Assembly: GCF_004331675.1 (NCBI RefSeq)
Contig: NZ_SJSN01000005.1
Location: 124,001-188,000 of the forward strand
Reading direction: 5' to 3'
DNA: 64,000 nt
DNA from: Pedobacter frigidisoli
GTDB taxonomy: Bacteria > Bacteroidota > Bacteroidia > Sphingobacteriales > Sphingobacteriaceae
Shown in pieces: positions 16,835-24,767 of the stretch. The position numbers and the translations under genes were made by a program. The stretch's first letter is position 1. Each line of letters opens with the position of its first letter. A model generated the notes under the pieces. That model saw only the letters and a program-made list of their open reading frames with translations. It searched no databases and was not told the origin of the DNA.

Positions 16835-17650
16835 ATGAAAGTTGGCATTGTATTATCAGGCGGAGGAATTAGAGGAATAGCTCATTTGGGTGTTTTGAAA
16901 GCTTTCAGCAATTTAGGTATTACCTTTAGTCACATTAGCGGTACAAGTGCCGGGGCAATAGCCGGAGCATTTTTTGCTGCAGGAATCGATCCAGAGGAAG
17001 GACTAAATATATTCTTAAGAACTAAATTATGGCGTTTCGTTCGTCCAGCAGTTGGCTCCTTAGGTTTAATTAATATAGAAAATACCGCACAGATATTAAA
17101 AGAATATTTCCCTGAAGATTCCATCGAGAAACTAAAAATTCCCTTAACCATTGCTGCCGTAAATTTTAGCGAGGGCAGGTTGGTTTATTTTACAAAAGGC
17201 CCGTTAATTAGAGCAATTCATGCTTCAAGTTGTATTCCAGGCATATTCAGACCCATTATGATTGACGGTCAAATGTATGTGGATGGTGGGATTTTGAATA
17301 ATTTCCCAGTAGAACCCTTAATGGAGGAATGCGATTTTATTATCGGGTCATCTTGCAATCATTTAAAACCCGTTGATAAAATTACTGGAATTACGAATTT
17401 AATGGGTAGAGCTGGTGTAATGTCGATCAATCATGATATGGAACGAAAAGCGAAGTTTTGTAACGTCATGATCGAACCTAAAGGCTTAGGCGCAATTAGT
17501 ACTTTCGATATGAAACGAGCTGAAGACATTTATTGGCTGGCACACGAAGAAGCGCTAATTACAATCAGAAACCATCCAACGATTAGGGAGCTTATAACCC
17601 CCAACCCCCTAAAGGGGGCTTTGCCTTCCCAACGGAAAGGCAGTTTGTAA
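16835..17650 (+). CDS. Patatin-like phospholipase with repeat-derived C-terminal tail
   Basis: The product has 271 residues and no signal peptide. Patatin-type lipases use a Ser-Asp dyad: S38 in GTSAG and D150 in DGGILNNFP. The oxyanion loop SGGGIRGIAHLG is at 8-19. Substrate unknown; cytosolic RssA-like form. The last 18 residues (ITPNPLKGALPSQRKGSL) are encoded by a dispersed G/C-run hairpin repeat (17595-17641), so the C-terminus is probably not ancestral. The gene is 77 bp after gldB and convergent with the next gene. Confidence 0.9.
   Translation: MKVGIVLSGGGIRGIAHLGVLKAFSNLGITFSHISGTSAGAIAGAFFAAGIDPEEGLNIFLRTKLWRFVRPAVGSLGLINIENTAQILKEYFPEDSIEKLKIPLTIAAVNFSEGRLVYFTKGPLIRAIHASSCIPGIFRPIMIDGQMYVDGGILNNFPVEPLMEECDFIIGSSCNHLKPVDKITGITNLMGRAGVMSINHDMERKAKFCNVMIEPKGLGAISTFDMKRAEDIYWLAHEEALITIRNHPTIRELITPNPLKGALPSQRKGSL
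17595..17641 (+). repeat. G/C-run hairpin repeat inside the patatin 3' end
   Basis: TAACCCCCAACCCCCTAAAG followed by GGGGC is the reverse complement of the units ahead of dnaG, smr and thrB. A second small hairpin GCCTTCC/GGAAAGGC follows. It lies inside the coding frame of the patatin gene. Confidence 0.75.
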
Positions 17651-17658
17651 AGGCTTTT

Positions 17659-18078
17659 TTATTTATTGTAAATTTCGAAAGGATATGATTTAATGAATCC
17701 CCAATTTGTATCATCGTTCAAATCGGATTCTATAGCATTATTAGGAAATTCCTGTCTAATTCTTTCTATCTTATTCAGATAATCGGTTTGCTCTGATATA
17801 TAGTACCAGTAATTTCGTTCACCTCCGTATGTTTCGATTAAAAAAATAATTCCTTCTGAATGATCATCAAAAAGATTGCATAAATCCGAATCAAAATCAC
17901 TCAAGGATAAATTATAATCAGATTCAGGAAGACCGTTTTGCTTTACTTTATCAAGATGGTGTGAAATATTTAAACGTTGTGTAAATCTGATCTTGTAATT
18001 CCAAACATCTTGATAATCGGGACGTCTTAAATACAAAGGAAATTCATCATATACAACATTCGTACTAATCCATTTCAT
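17659..18078 (-). CDS. DUF695-like protein of unknown function
   Basis: The product is about 139 residues, soluble. It contains YDEFPLYLRRPDYQDVWNY near the start and ETYGGERNYWYYISEQTDY, which recall the DUF695 family pattern GERNYYYY. Role unknown; some relatives sit in immunity clusters, but nothing here supports that. The frame is open to 18159, overlapping comB; the ATG at 18078 (MKWISTNVVYDEF) removes the overlap and is chosen. It is 22 bp downstream of comB on the same strand. Confidence 0.6.
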   Translation of the reverse strand: MKWISTNVVYDEFPLYLRRPDYQDVWNYKIRFTQRLNISHHLDKVKQNGLPESDYNLSLSDFDSDLCNLFDDHSEGIIFLIETYGGERNYWYYISEQTDYLNKIERIRQEFPNNAIESDLNDDTNWGFIKSYPFEIYNK

Positions 18079-18100
18079 ATTCTTATAATCTAATGGAACG

Positions 18101-18817
18101 CTAAGAAACCAATTTAACCAACTTTTCTCCCTGTAAAACTGGAATAGCCTCGCAAACATTCAACTGCAAACAAAAAACCACATCTTCCTCAATATTCAAT
18201 TGCGCCAAACGGTGACTATGAGAAGATTTATGAAGATATTTCCGCAAATCATCTTTCGCTAAGCTATATAAATCCTCAGCTGCAACACTAGAATCGTCGA
18301 AATGTTCAAAGTTTTTACGAAGCTTGCTTACCACTGCCCCAGCAAATAAGGTATCTTCCAAGTTGAATTGATCTTTCCATCCTGCACAAAGCAACAACAC
18401 ATTTTTGTCTTGTTTTTTGAGATACTCGCAAAGCGAATCTAGATTTAAAAAAGAACCAATAACCACCTGAAAAGCCCTTTTATTAGCTAAATGCAGAGCT
18501 TTCGTTCCGTTTGTTGTGGTGAGCACAATTATTTTTCCACTAACCTTTTCTTTAGTGTAAGAAAAAGGCGAGTTTCCGAAATCATATCCTTCTACAACCT
18601 CACCATTTCGCTCTGCAGCAAGCAGATACCCTTTATCTGAATAGTTTAGGCAATCTTCTACATTGGCTACTGGAATAATAGCCGTGGCACCATTTTCTAT
18701 TCCGTAAGTAATGGATGATGTTGCCCTTAAAATATCAATCACCACCACAATACTCTGTTCGATATCGTATAAATCAATCAGTGAAGGCGTTAAACAAACT
18801 TCTATTTTTTTTGACAT
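18101..18817 (-). CDS. comB: 2-phosphosulfolactate phosphatase (ComB family)
   Basis: The product has 238 residues. ComB removes phosphate from 2-phosphosulfolactate, known from coenzyme M synthesis in methanogens; bacterial homologues are common but their pathway is often unclear. Signatures are VCLTPSLIDLYDI, VVVIDILRATSSITYGIENG and KIIVLTTTNGTKAL. The frame is open to 18883, but upstream residues fall in an AAATCTCA-rich repeat; MSKKIEVCL at 18817 is chosen. No other coenzyme M or sulfolactate gene is nearby. It may be co-transcribed with gcvT upstream. Confidence 0.88.
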   Translation of the reverse strand: MSKKIEVCLTPSLIDLYDIEQSIVVVIDILRATSSITYGIENGATAIIPVANVEDCLNYSDKGYLLAAERNGEVVEGYDFGNSPFSYTKEKVSGKIIVLTTTNGTKALHLANKRAFQVVIGSFLNLDSLCEYLKKQDKNVLLLCAGWKDQFNLEDTLFAGAVVSKLRKNFEHFDDSSVAAEDLYSLAKDDLRKYLHKSSHSHRLAQLNIEEDVVFCLQLNVCEAIPVLQGEKLVKLVS

Positions 18818-18900
18818 TTTTTGAGATTTGAGTATTGAGATTTGTGACATGAGATTTAGATGCACACCGCTCTCAAATCTCATATCTATTTTCTCAAATC

Positions 18901-19980
18901 CTATTTATAAAATGGAAACTTCACAATTTTAGCCTTAATTGGCGTATTGCGGATTAAGATAAAAACCTCAGTTCCTTCTTTCGAAAATTCTTTTGCAACA
19001 TAACCCATACCAATTGCTTTTTGTAACGATGGTGCTTGCGTTCCTGATGTTACCTTACCAATAATATTTCCATCAGCATCAGCAATTTCGTAATCATGGC
19101 GAGGAATTCCTCTCTCTATCATTTCAAAACCTACTAATTTCTTTTGAATACCTGCTTCTTTTTGGGCTAACAAAGCCTCAGAATTGGTAAAAGGCTTAGA
19201 GAATTTGGTAATCCAACCTAAGCCAGCTTCAATTGGAGAGGTGGTATCATCAATATCATTTCCATACAAACAGAAACCCATTTCCAAACGTAAGGTATCG
19301 CGAGCGCCTAAACCAATAGGCTTAATACTATTGGCCTTTCCAGCTTCGAAAATCGCATCCCAAATTTTATCAGCATGTTCATTATCAAAGTAAATCTCAA
19401 AACCACCTGCACCAGTGTAACCTGTAGCAGAAATCACTACATTATCTACACCAGCAAAAACACCTTTAACGAAAGTATAATATTCCATCGATGCCAAATC
19501 AACATCCGTTAAACTTTGTAATGCATCAGCAGCTTTTGGACCTTGAATAGCCAAAAGAGAAGTTTTATCCGAGATATTGTGCATTTCCACACCTTTATCA
19601 TTAAACTGCTGAATCCAGTTCCAATCTTTTTCAATGTTCGATGCATTAACCACCAACATATAACTTTTCTCATCAATACGGTAAACCAAAAGATCATCAA
19701 CAATTCCACCATCCTTATTTGGCAGGCAAGAATACTGAACCTTTCCATCGTACAATTTCGATGCATCGTTACTGGTTACTCGCTGAATTAAATCTAGGGC
19801 ATTTTCGCCTTTCAAAATAAATTCGCCCATGTGGCTCACATCAAAAACACCCACGCTAGCACGAACAGTTGCATGTTCTGCATTAATACCCTCGTAAGTA
19901 ACAGGCATATTATAACCTGCAAATGGAACCATTTTAGCGCCTAAAGCGATGTGTTTTTCAGTTAATGCGGTATTTCTCAT
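18901..19980 (-). CDS. gcvT: Aminomethyltransferase (glycine cleavage T protein)
   Basis: The product has 359 residues, the normal GcvT length. It transfers the methylene group of the aminomethyl-lipoyl H protein to tetrahydrofolate and releases ammonia. The start is typical ([20 protein letters not shown]), followed by [11 protein letters not shown]. The folate-site region [14 protein letters not shown] and the [20 protein letters not shown] segment are present. gcvH and gcvP are not in the window. A TAGTTTTG -7-like box lies 20 bp upstream of the start. Confidence 0.95.
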   Translation of the reverse strand: MRNTALTEKHIALGAKMVPFAGYNMPVTYEGINAEHATVRASVGVFDVSHMGEFILKGENALDLIQRVTSNDASKLYDGKVQYSCLPNKDGGIVDDLLVYRIDEKSYMLVVNASNIEKDWNWIQQFNDKGVEMHNISDKTSLLAIQGPKAADALQSLTDVDLASMEYYTFVKGVFAGVDNVVISATGYTGAGGFEIYFDNEHADKIWDAIFEAGKANSIKPIGLGARDTLRLEMGFCLYGNDIDDTTSPIEAGLGWITKFSKPFTNSEALLAQKEAGIQKKLVGFEMIERGIPRHDYEIADADGNIIGKVTSGTQAPSLQKAIGMGYVAKEFSKEGTEVFILIRNTPIKAKIVKFPFYK

Positions 19981-19999
19981 CGTATTTTTATTCTTGCGG

Positions 20000-20007
20000 C
20001 AAAACTA
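20000..20007 (-). promoter_or_regulatory. Candidate -7 box ahead of gcvT
   Basis: Read on the minus strand, TAGTTTTG fits TAnnTTTG. It is 20 bp from the gcvT start, which would give a very short leader. No clear -33 TTG at 17-23 bp. Confidence 0.3.
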
Positions 20008-20093
20008 CTAAGAAAAAGACAAAATTTTGAGGTTAAATTTTATGTAGGTTTAATTAGGTTTTGGAAATGAATGGAAGTATTTCATCGCATTTT

Positions 20094-20166
20094 TACCCCT
20101 GCTTTACGCTTTACTCACCCGATAAAAAAAATCGGGTTTCGTGTTCGCTCCAATCAGGTTCAATTA
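20094..20166 (-). repeat. Dispersed hairpin repeat, short form (copy D)
   Basis: On the minus strand it reads AACCTGATTGGAGCGAACAC, then CCCGAT/ATCGGG around an A/T loop, then AAAGCGTAAAGCAGGGG. Same layout as 52893-52952. The rest of the 19981-20284 gap (304 bp) holds no gene. Confidence 0.65.
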
Positions 20167-20284
20167 ACGCAATTTCTTCTGTAAAACTTAAATTGCTATA
20201 AACCGTACAAGTCTTTATATTCGTTAAATCTAATTGTGAGACTTAATAATTAAAGCCCAGCTCAAACAACAAAATATCGTCAAG

Positions 20285-20743
20285 ATGGCAACAGAAATTA
20301 TCTCAACTACACCAGATCCTGAGATTGTAAGCACCAGAATTTTTAATTCACCGCAAGAGCTTGTATATAAAGCCTGGACAAATCCAAATCACTTGAAAAA
20401 CTGGTGGGGGCCAAATGGCTTCACAAATACGTTTAATGAGTTCGATTTTAGGGTAGGTGGAAAATGGAGCTTCATTATGCACGGGCCAGATAAAGGCAAT
20501 TACCCCAACGAATGTGAGTTTATTAAGATAGAGAAACCATCGCTGGTTGCTTGGAAACGTCATTCAAAGCCACTTTTTCAAGTTGTCGCAACATTTGAAA
20601 AAATTTCAGATAATGAAACGCAAGTAATTTTCAAAATGCTTTTTAATTCGCCTGAAGAATGCAATAAACTTAAAGGTTTTGTGGTGAATAAAAATGAGGA
20701 AAATTTCGATCGATTGGAGGTTGAGTTGGAGGCAATGAAATAG
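20285..20743 (+). CDS. SRPBCC/AHSA1-type protein
   Basis: The product has 152 residues of the START-like (SRPBCC) fold, AHSA1 branch. Family markers are STRIFNSPQELVYKAWTNPN, HLKNWWGPNGFTNTF, FRVGGKWSFIMHGPDG-like and the C-terminal GFVVNKNEENFDRLE helix. These are small cytosolic ligand-binding proteins with no fixed function. It heads a run of co-directional small genes at 20285-24434, but its 62-bp gap to the next gene leaves operon membership open. Confidence 0.88.
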   Translation: MATEIISTTPDPEIVSTRIFNSPQELVYKAWTNPNHLKNWWGPNGFTNTFNEFDFRVGGKWSFIMHGPDKGNYPNECEFIKIEKPSLVAWKRHSKPLFQVVATFEKISDNETQVIFKMLFNSPEECNKLKGFVVNKNEENFDRLEVELEAMK

Positions 20744-20805
20744 AACTTTGTCTAAATAATCACAATCTACCTCAACAACACTCAAATTTAACGCTAAAGT
20801 GCTTT

Positions 20806-21360
20806 ATGATTGATTATAACATTGAAAATGAACTAAGACCTATTTTAGGTTTAAACGAACAAATTATCTGGACAGGCAAACCAAAGACTGGAATTATACT
20901 GAGAGGATCAGATGCATTTTTAATTCCGTTTAGTATACTCTGGGGAGGTTTTGCTGTTTTCTGGGAAAGCACTGTGATAGCTTCTGGTGGACCATTCTTT
21001 TTCAAGCTTTGGGGAATTCCATTTGTACTTGCTGGGCTTTACATTACCATTGGCCGTTTTTTCGTTGATGCAAAAAAGAGATCGAATACTGTTTATGGAA
21101 TCACCTCCGACAGAATAATCATTAAATCTGGAATATTTAGCAGAGAGATCAAATCCTTAAATATCAGAACACTTTCAGATATCACCATCAATCAAAAGCC
21201 AGATAATACTGGAACGATTACACTTGGTCCGGTTGATTTTAGGTCTTCGATGATGCAAGGTGTGGAATGGCCAGGAGTAAAGCAAACACCTCAACTTGAA
21301 TTCATCGAAAATGTAAAAAGTGTTTACGATAAGATTATCGAATTTCAAAGAAGCAAATGA
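20806..21360 (+). CDS. Membrane protein with bacterial PH-like domain
   Basis: The product has 184 residues. Two membrane segments (about 43-62 and 65-86) follow an NEQIIWTGKPKTG stretch. Residues 95-175 form the PH-like (bPH_2) domain, with VYGITSDRIIIKSGIFSREI KSLN-type strands. Function unknown. Its stop overlaps the start of the next gene (ATGATGA), implying translational coupling. Confidence 0.8.
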   Translation: MIDYNIENELRPILGLNEQIIWTGKPKTGIILRGSDAFLIPFSILWGGFAVFWESTVIASGGPFFFKLWGIPFVLAGLYITIGRFFVDAKKRSNTVYGITSDRIIIKSGIFSREIKSLNIRTLSDITINQKPDNTGTITLGPVDFRSSMMQGVEWPGVKQTPQLEFIENVKSVYDKIIEFQRSK

Positions 21361-21935
21361 TGAATCCCAAAGTTGATTTTTACTTCGCCAAGGAAAAATG
21401 GCATAATGAACTAGAACTTTTAAGAAAAATTGTGCTCGATTGTGGCCTTAACGAAGAATTGAAATGGGGCGTTCCGTGTTATACATTTCAAAAAAGCAAT
21501 GTTGTTCTATTACATGTATTTAAAGAGTACTGCGCCATTTTGTTTTTTAAGGGTGCTTTGTTAAAAGACAACAACGCTGTATTAATTCAACAAACCAAAA
21601 ATGTACAAGCAGCCCGACAAATACGTTTTACAAGCATCGGCGATGTTTTAGAAAAGGAGAGTATTTTAAGATCTTACATTTTTGAAGCGATCGAGATAGA
21701 AAAAGCAGGCTTGAAAGTTGAGTTGAAAAAGAATACAGAACTGGAGCTTCCAGAGGAATTTCAAAATAAACTATCAGCAATTCCTGATTTGAAAACTGCT
21801 TTTGAAGCATTAACGCCGGGCCGACAAAGGGCTTACAACCTCTATTTTTCTGCTACGAAGCAATCCAAAACACGGGATTCGAGAATTGAAAAATGCATAC
21901 CTCAGATTCTTAATGGAAAAGGATTAAATGATTAG
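21357..21935 (+). CDS. YdeI/OmpD-associated family protein with DUF1801 domain
   Basis: The product has 192 residues. The N-terminal DUF1801 part reads LRKIVLDCGLNEELKWGVPC and YCAILFFKGALLKD. The C-terminal YdeI part reads LELPEEFQNKLSAIPDLK and LTPGRQRAYNLYFSATKQ, then SRIEKCIPQILNGKG. Proteins of this type have been linked to peptide resistance in enterobacteria; the mechanism is not established. It overlaps the PH-domain gene by 4 bp. Confidence 0.87.
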   Translation: MMNPKVDFYFAKEKWHNELELLRKIVLDCGLNEELKWGVPCYTFQKSNVVLLHVFKEYCAILFFKGALLKDNNAVLIQQTKNVQAARQIRFTSIGDVLEKESILRSYIFEAIEIEKAGLKVELKKNTELELPEEFQNKLSAIPDLKTAFEALTPGRQRAYNLYFSATKQSKTRDSRIEKCIPQILNGKGLND

Positions 21936-22028
21936 GAACGTCATTATGGCTACAACATTCTTCAATATGGCAACATAGAACATTCTGCATAACAACACCT
22001 TTGTGATGTAAATTTTAAACAGAGAAAA

Positions 22029-22853
22029 ATGAAAACAATTTTCATCACAGGTGCTTCAACAGGTTTGGGAAAAGCTACCGCAAAGTTATTTCAATCAAAA
22101 GGATGGCAAGTTCTTGCTTCTATGCGCAATCCCGAAAAGGAAACAGATTTAAATCAATTGCCAAACGTTAAACTTTTGCCATTAGACGTTACTGACCTTA
22201 GCCAAATCAATAGCACTGTAAAGGAAATCACTTCCAAATACAACATTGATGTTGTGTTCAATAATGCTGGCTATGGATTGGTAGGTGCGTTGGAATCGTA
22301 CACCGATCAACAAATTACCCAACAAATCGATACGAATCTCACAGGTGTGATTCGTGTTGTACAAGCATTTATTCCTTATTTCAAGGCACAAAGAAAAGGG
22401 CTTCTTATTACCACCACTTCAGTCTGCGGATTTTCGTCAAATCCAATGTCGTCGGTTTATAATGCTACCAAATGGGCATTGGAGGGCTTCAGCGAAAGTA
22501 TATCCTATGATTTAGCACAGTTTAATATTGGCATTAAAACCGTAGCTCCCGGTGGTATCAAAAGTAACTTCATCAACGGAATGCAAGCGGTAATTGACCA
22601 AGATTATGAAACGCTCAACAAACGACTTGGAGAATTATTCGCCGATGGTACCTTGATTGAATTTACGGAAGCCGAAAAAATAGCCGCAGTAGTTTTTGAA
22701 GCCGCTACCGATAACAAGGATCAATTACGTTACCTTGCAGGAAACGACGCTATAAAAATCAATCAACAAAGGCTGGAGCTTGGTGCTGAAAGCTTCAGAA
22801 AGAACTTAACGCATCTTTTTAATCTTGAATCTCCTTACAAAAGCATTAATTAA
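22029..22853 (+). CDS. Short-chain dehydrogenase/reductase
   Basis: The product has 274 residues of the classical SDR fold. The NAD(P) loop TGASTGLGKA is at residues 6-15, NNAGYG follows, and the catalytic Ser-Tyr-Lys set is visible in TTSVCGFSSNP and VYNATKWALEGF. A substrate cannot be read from sequence; relatives are annotated as oxidoreductases of unknown specificity. A CTTTG-rich stretch lies just upstream. It is the first gene of a tight four-gene set (22029-24434) with an AraC-type regulator third, which suggests that the regulator controls this enzyme. Confidence 0.92.
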   Translation: MKTIFITGASTGLGKATAKLFQSKGWQVLASMRNPEKETDLNQLPNVKLLPLDVTDLSQINSTVKEITSKYNIDVVFNNAGYGLVGALESYTDQQITQQIDTNLTGVIRVVQAFIPYFKAQRKGLLITTTSVCGFSSNPMSSVYNATKWALEGFSESISYDLAQFNIGIKTVAPGGIKSNFINGMQAVIDQDYETLNKRLGELFADGTLIEFTEAEKIAAVVFEAATDNKDQLRYLAGNDAIKINQQRLELGAESFRKNLTHLFNLESPYKSIN

Positions 22854-22858
22854 TAGAA

Positions 22859-23161
22859 ATGAAAGACAACACAGAGGCAGTAGAAATTACCACTTTCAAA
22901 TTGAATGGTTATAGCTGTAAACAATTTATAAAAGCGAATAAGGAGATCGATGAATTTTTACAACGCCAAAAAGGTTTCAAATCGAGGAGAATATTTGAGC
23001 AAGGCAGCACCATCGTAGATATGCTGATTTGGGATGACGTGGAAACAGGCACCAACGCAATGCACAGATTAATGGCTGAGTTGAGCAATTCCATTGTACA
23101 CGATATGATTGATCAAAGCACAGCGAGTTGGAATATTTCCACAGTGGAGCACGCCATTTAA
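22859..23161 (+). CDS. Small dimeric alpha/beta-barrel-like protein
   Basis: The product has 100 residues. The pattern FIKANKEIDEFLQRQKGFKS, RRIFEQGSTIVDMLIWDDVE and AMHRLMAELSNS resembles antibiotic-biosynthesis-monooxygenase-type ferredoxin-like folds, which include heme and quinone-modifying enzymes as well as proteins with no activity. It starts 5 bp after the SDR stop and so is very likely in the same operon. No catalytic residues can be assigned. Confidence 0.7.
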   Translation: MKDNTEAVEITTFKLNGYSCKQFIKANKEIDEFLQRQKGFKSRRIFEQGSTIVDMLIWDDVETGTNAMHRLMAELSNSIVHDMIDQSTASWNISTVEHAI

Positions 23162-23177
23162 ATAATAAATTTGATAA

Positions 23178-24101
23178 ATGAAAAGTAGCGATCGTATTCC
23201 TCAACAATTTACTTCCATACCGGAATTGCACAGGGCATTAGGCTTACCTAAACCCCTGCATCCGTTAGTAAGCTTAGTTAATTATGCAGATATTACTACG
23301 CCAGAAACCGATTTACCCAAAGTAATGACATTAGACTTTTTCAAAATATCCTACAAATTCAACTTACAGGGTAAAATAAAATACGGACAACATTATTACG
23401 ATTTTGATGAGGGCGGCATATCATTTATATCACCTCATCAAATTATCGCCTCCAAAGAAGATGAGAAAGATTATTCTGGATATACCTTGCTTATCCATCC
23501 CGATTTCCTGCATAATTATCCATTATTAAAGACTATAAAAAACTATGGCTTCTTTTCTTATTCTGCTAATGAGGCCTTGTATTTATCCGCCAAGGAAAAG
23601 AGGACTATCTCCGAAGTTTTTGAACATATTTTAGAAGAACTGAATGGGAACATTGATGACTTTAGTCAAGATGTAATTATTTCGCACATTGAAGTATTAT
23701 TGAATTACAGTAACCGATTTTATAAGCGTCAATTTATCACCAGAAAAGCAGCCAATCATAATATATTAACACAGCTGGAATCGCTTTTAAATCATTATTT
23801 CGATAATAAAAAGTCTTTAATTCAAGGAATTCCAACTGTTCAATATCTTGCAGAACAATTAAATCTTTCGCCTCGTTATTTAAGCGATATGTTGCGTAAC
23901 CTCACCGGTCAAAATACGCAACAACATATCCACGAAAAACTGATTGAGAAAGCCAAGGAGTACCTTTCGGGTGATCGATTAACAGTGGCAGAAGTAGCCT
24001 ATCAATTGGGCTTCGAACACCCACAATCATTCAATAAGATTTTTAAGAGAAAAACCCATTTCACCCCGATTGAATTTAAACAATCATTCCAAAAAAACTA
24101 A
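23178..24101 (+). CDS. AraC-family transcriptional regulator
   Basis: The product has 307 residues. The C-terminal about 100 residues carry two helix-turn-helix units: VQYLAEQLNLSPRYLSDMLR and VAEVAYQLGFEHPQSFNKIF, ending FKRKTHFTPIEFKQ, the AraC signature. The N-terminal part (YGQHYYDFDEGGISFISPHQ) looks like a cupin-type sensor domain. It is 16 bp downstream of the preceding small gene and probably regulates this operon, perhaps autogenously; no operator repeat was identified. Confidence 0.92.
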   Translation: MKSSDRIPQQFTSIPELHRALGLPKPLHPLVSLVNYADITTPETDLPKVMTLDFFKISYKFNLQGKIKYGQHYYDFDEGGISFISPHQIIASKEDEKDYSGYTLLIHPDFLHNYPLLKTIKNYGFFSYSANEALYLSAKEKRTISEVFEHILEELNGNIDDFSQDVIISHIEVLLNYSNRFYKRQFITRKAANHNILTQLESLLNHYFDNKKSLIQGIPTVQYLAEQLNLSPRYLSDMLRNLTGQNTQQHIHEKLIEKAKEYLSGDRLTVAEVAYQLGFEHPQSFNKIFKRKTHFTPIEFKQSFQKN

Positions 24102-24110
24102 ATAACCAAC

Positions 24111-24434
24111 ATGGAAAAAACTGATTTTGACACACTAATCGAACGCTCAAAAAATATAAGAACAGCGTATCATCAATTAGAATTACAGCATCATGGCAGT
24201 AAATGGACAATTGAGGAAGATACTTTGGCATTTCTTACCGATGCTGGTTTGGTTGGACGAAATACCATGTCGCAACAAGGACGATGGCCAAAAACAGAAA
24301 CAGATGCTGAGTTAAAGCACAAATTAGGAGAATGTGTTTGGTGGTTAACTGTAATCGCAGACCGCATGAACATTGATATTAAGGATGCGGTTGAACACTT
24401 TTTAACAAAAACAGAAAATTTATTAGAGAAGTAA
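24111..24434 (+). CDS. MazG-like family protein
   Basis: The product has 107 residues, all-helical. ELQHHGSKWTIEEDTLAFLT, then GRWPK and LKHKLGECVWWLTVIADRMN, match the MazG-like family, relatives of all-alpha NTP pyrophosphatases. The usual EExxE metal site is only partly recognisable (IEEDTL and LGE), so catalysis is uncertain. It is 9 bp after the AraC gene and is the last gene of the set. Confidence 0.78.
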   Translation: MEKTDFDTLIERSKNIRTAYHQLELQHHGSKWTIEEDTLAFLTDAGLVGRNTMSQQGRWPKTETDAELKHKLGECVWWLTVIADRMNIDIKDAVEHFLTKTENLLEK

Positions 24435-24482
24435 GCATTATACAAATACCCCGGAGAAAACTGCCTTGCATTTTTTTTAATA

Positions 24483-24490
24483 TAAATTTG
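24483..24490 (+). promoter_or_regulatory. Candidate -7 box ahead of the small membrane protein
   Basis: TAAATTTG fits TAnnTTTG and lies 52 bp ahead of the start at 24543. The nearest TTG (24466-24468) is 14 bp away, closer than usual. Confidence 0.35.
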
Positions 24491-24542
24491 AGGTATATTA
24501 GATTTAAATATTAATCATTAACGCAATTATCCCTCAAAACGA

Positions 24543-24740
24543 ATGAAAGTTAAACACACCATAATCATATTTGCCCTTGGCTTCGGTATGGATTTTATTG
24601 GCGCAATTTTAAAAATAATGCATGTTTACGGCGGAAGTTTTCTATTAATTGCGGCATTGGTCTTTAAGGTAATTGGCGGTCTTTTATTTTTCTACAAATT
24701 AATTACAAGCCCAAAATTAAAAGCTTTTATGAATTCATAA
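24543..24740 (+). CDS. Small two-helix membrane protein resembling the GldL N-terminus
   Basis: The product has 65 residues with two hydrophobic segments. The turn GAILKIMHVYGGSFLLIAAL matches the GldL pattern in which a K(I/V)MHxxG loop joins two helices. GldL is a type IX secretion/gliding motor membrane subunit of about 200 residues with a cytoplasmic tail; that tail is absent here. It may be a stand-alone relative of unknown role. Confidence 0.6.
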   Translation: MKVKHTIIIFALGFGMDFIGAILKIMHVYGGSFLLIAALVFKVIGGLLFFYKLITSPKLKAFMNS

Positions 24741-24767
24741 TTTTTATCTTCCGGTTCGTAAATAAAG

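Noticed and set aside
18079..18159. Longer start for the DUF695-like protein
   Set aside because: It would overlap comB by 59 bp in another frame; the internal ATG at 18078 removes the overlap.
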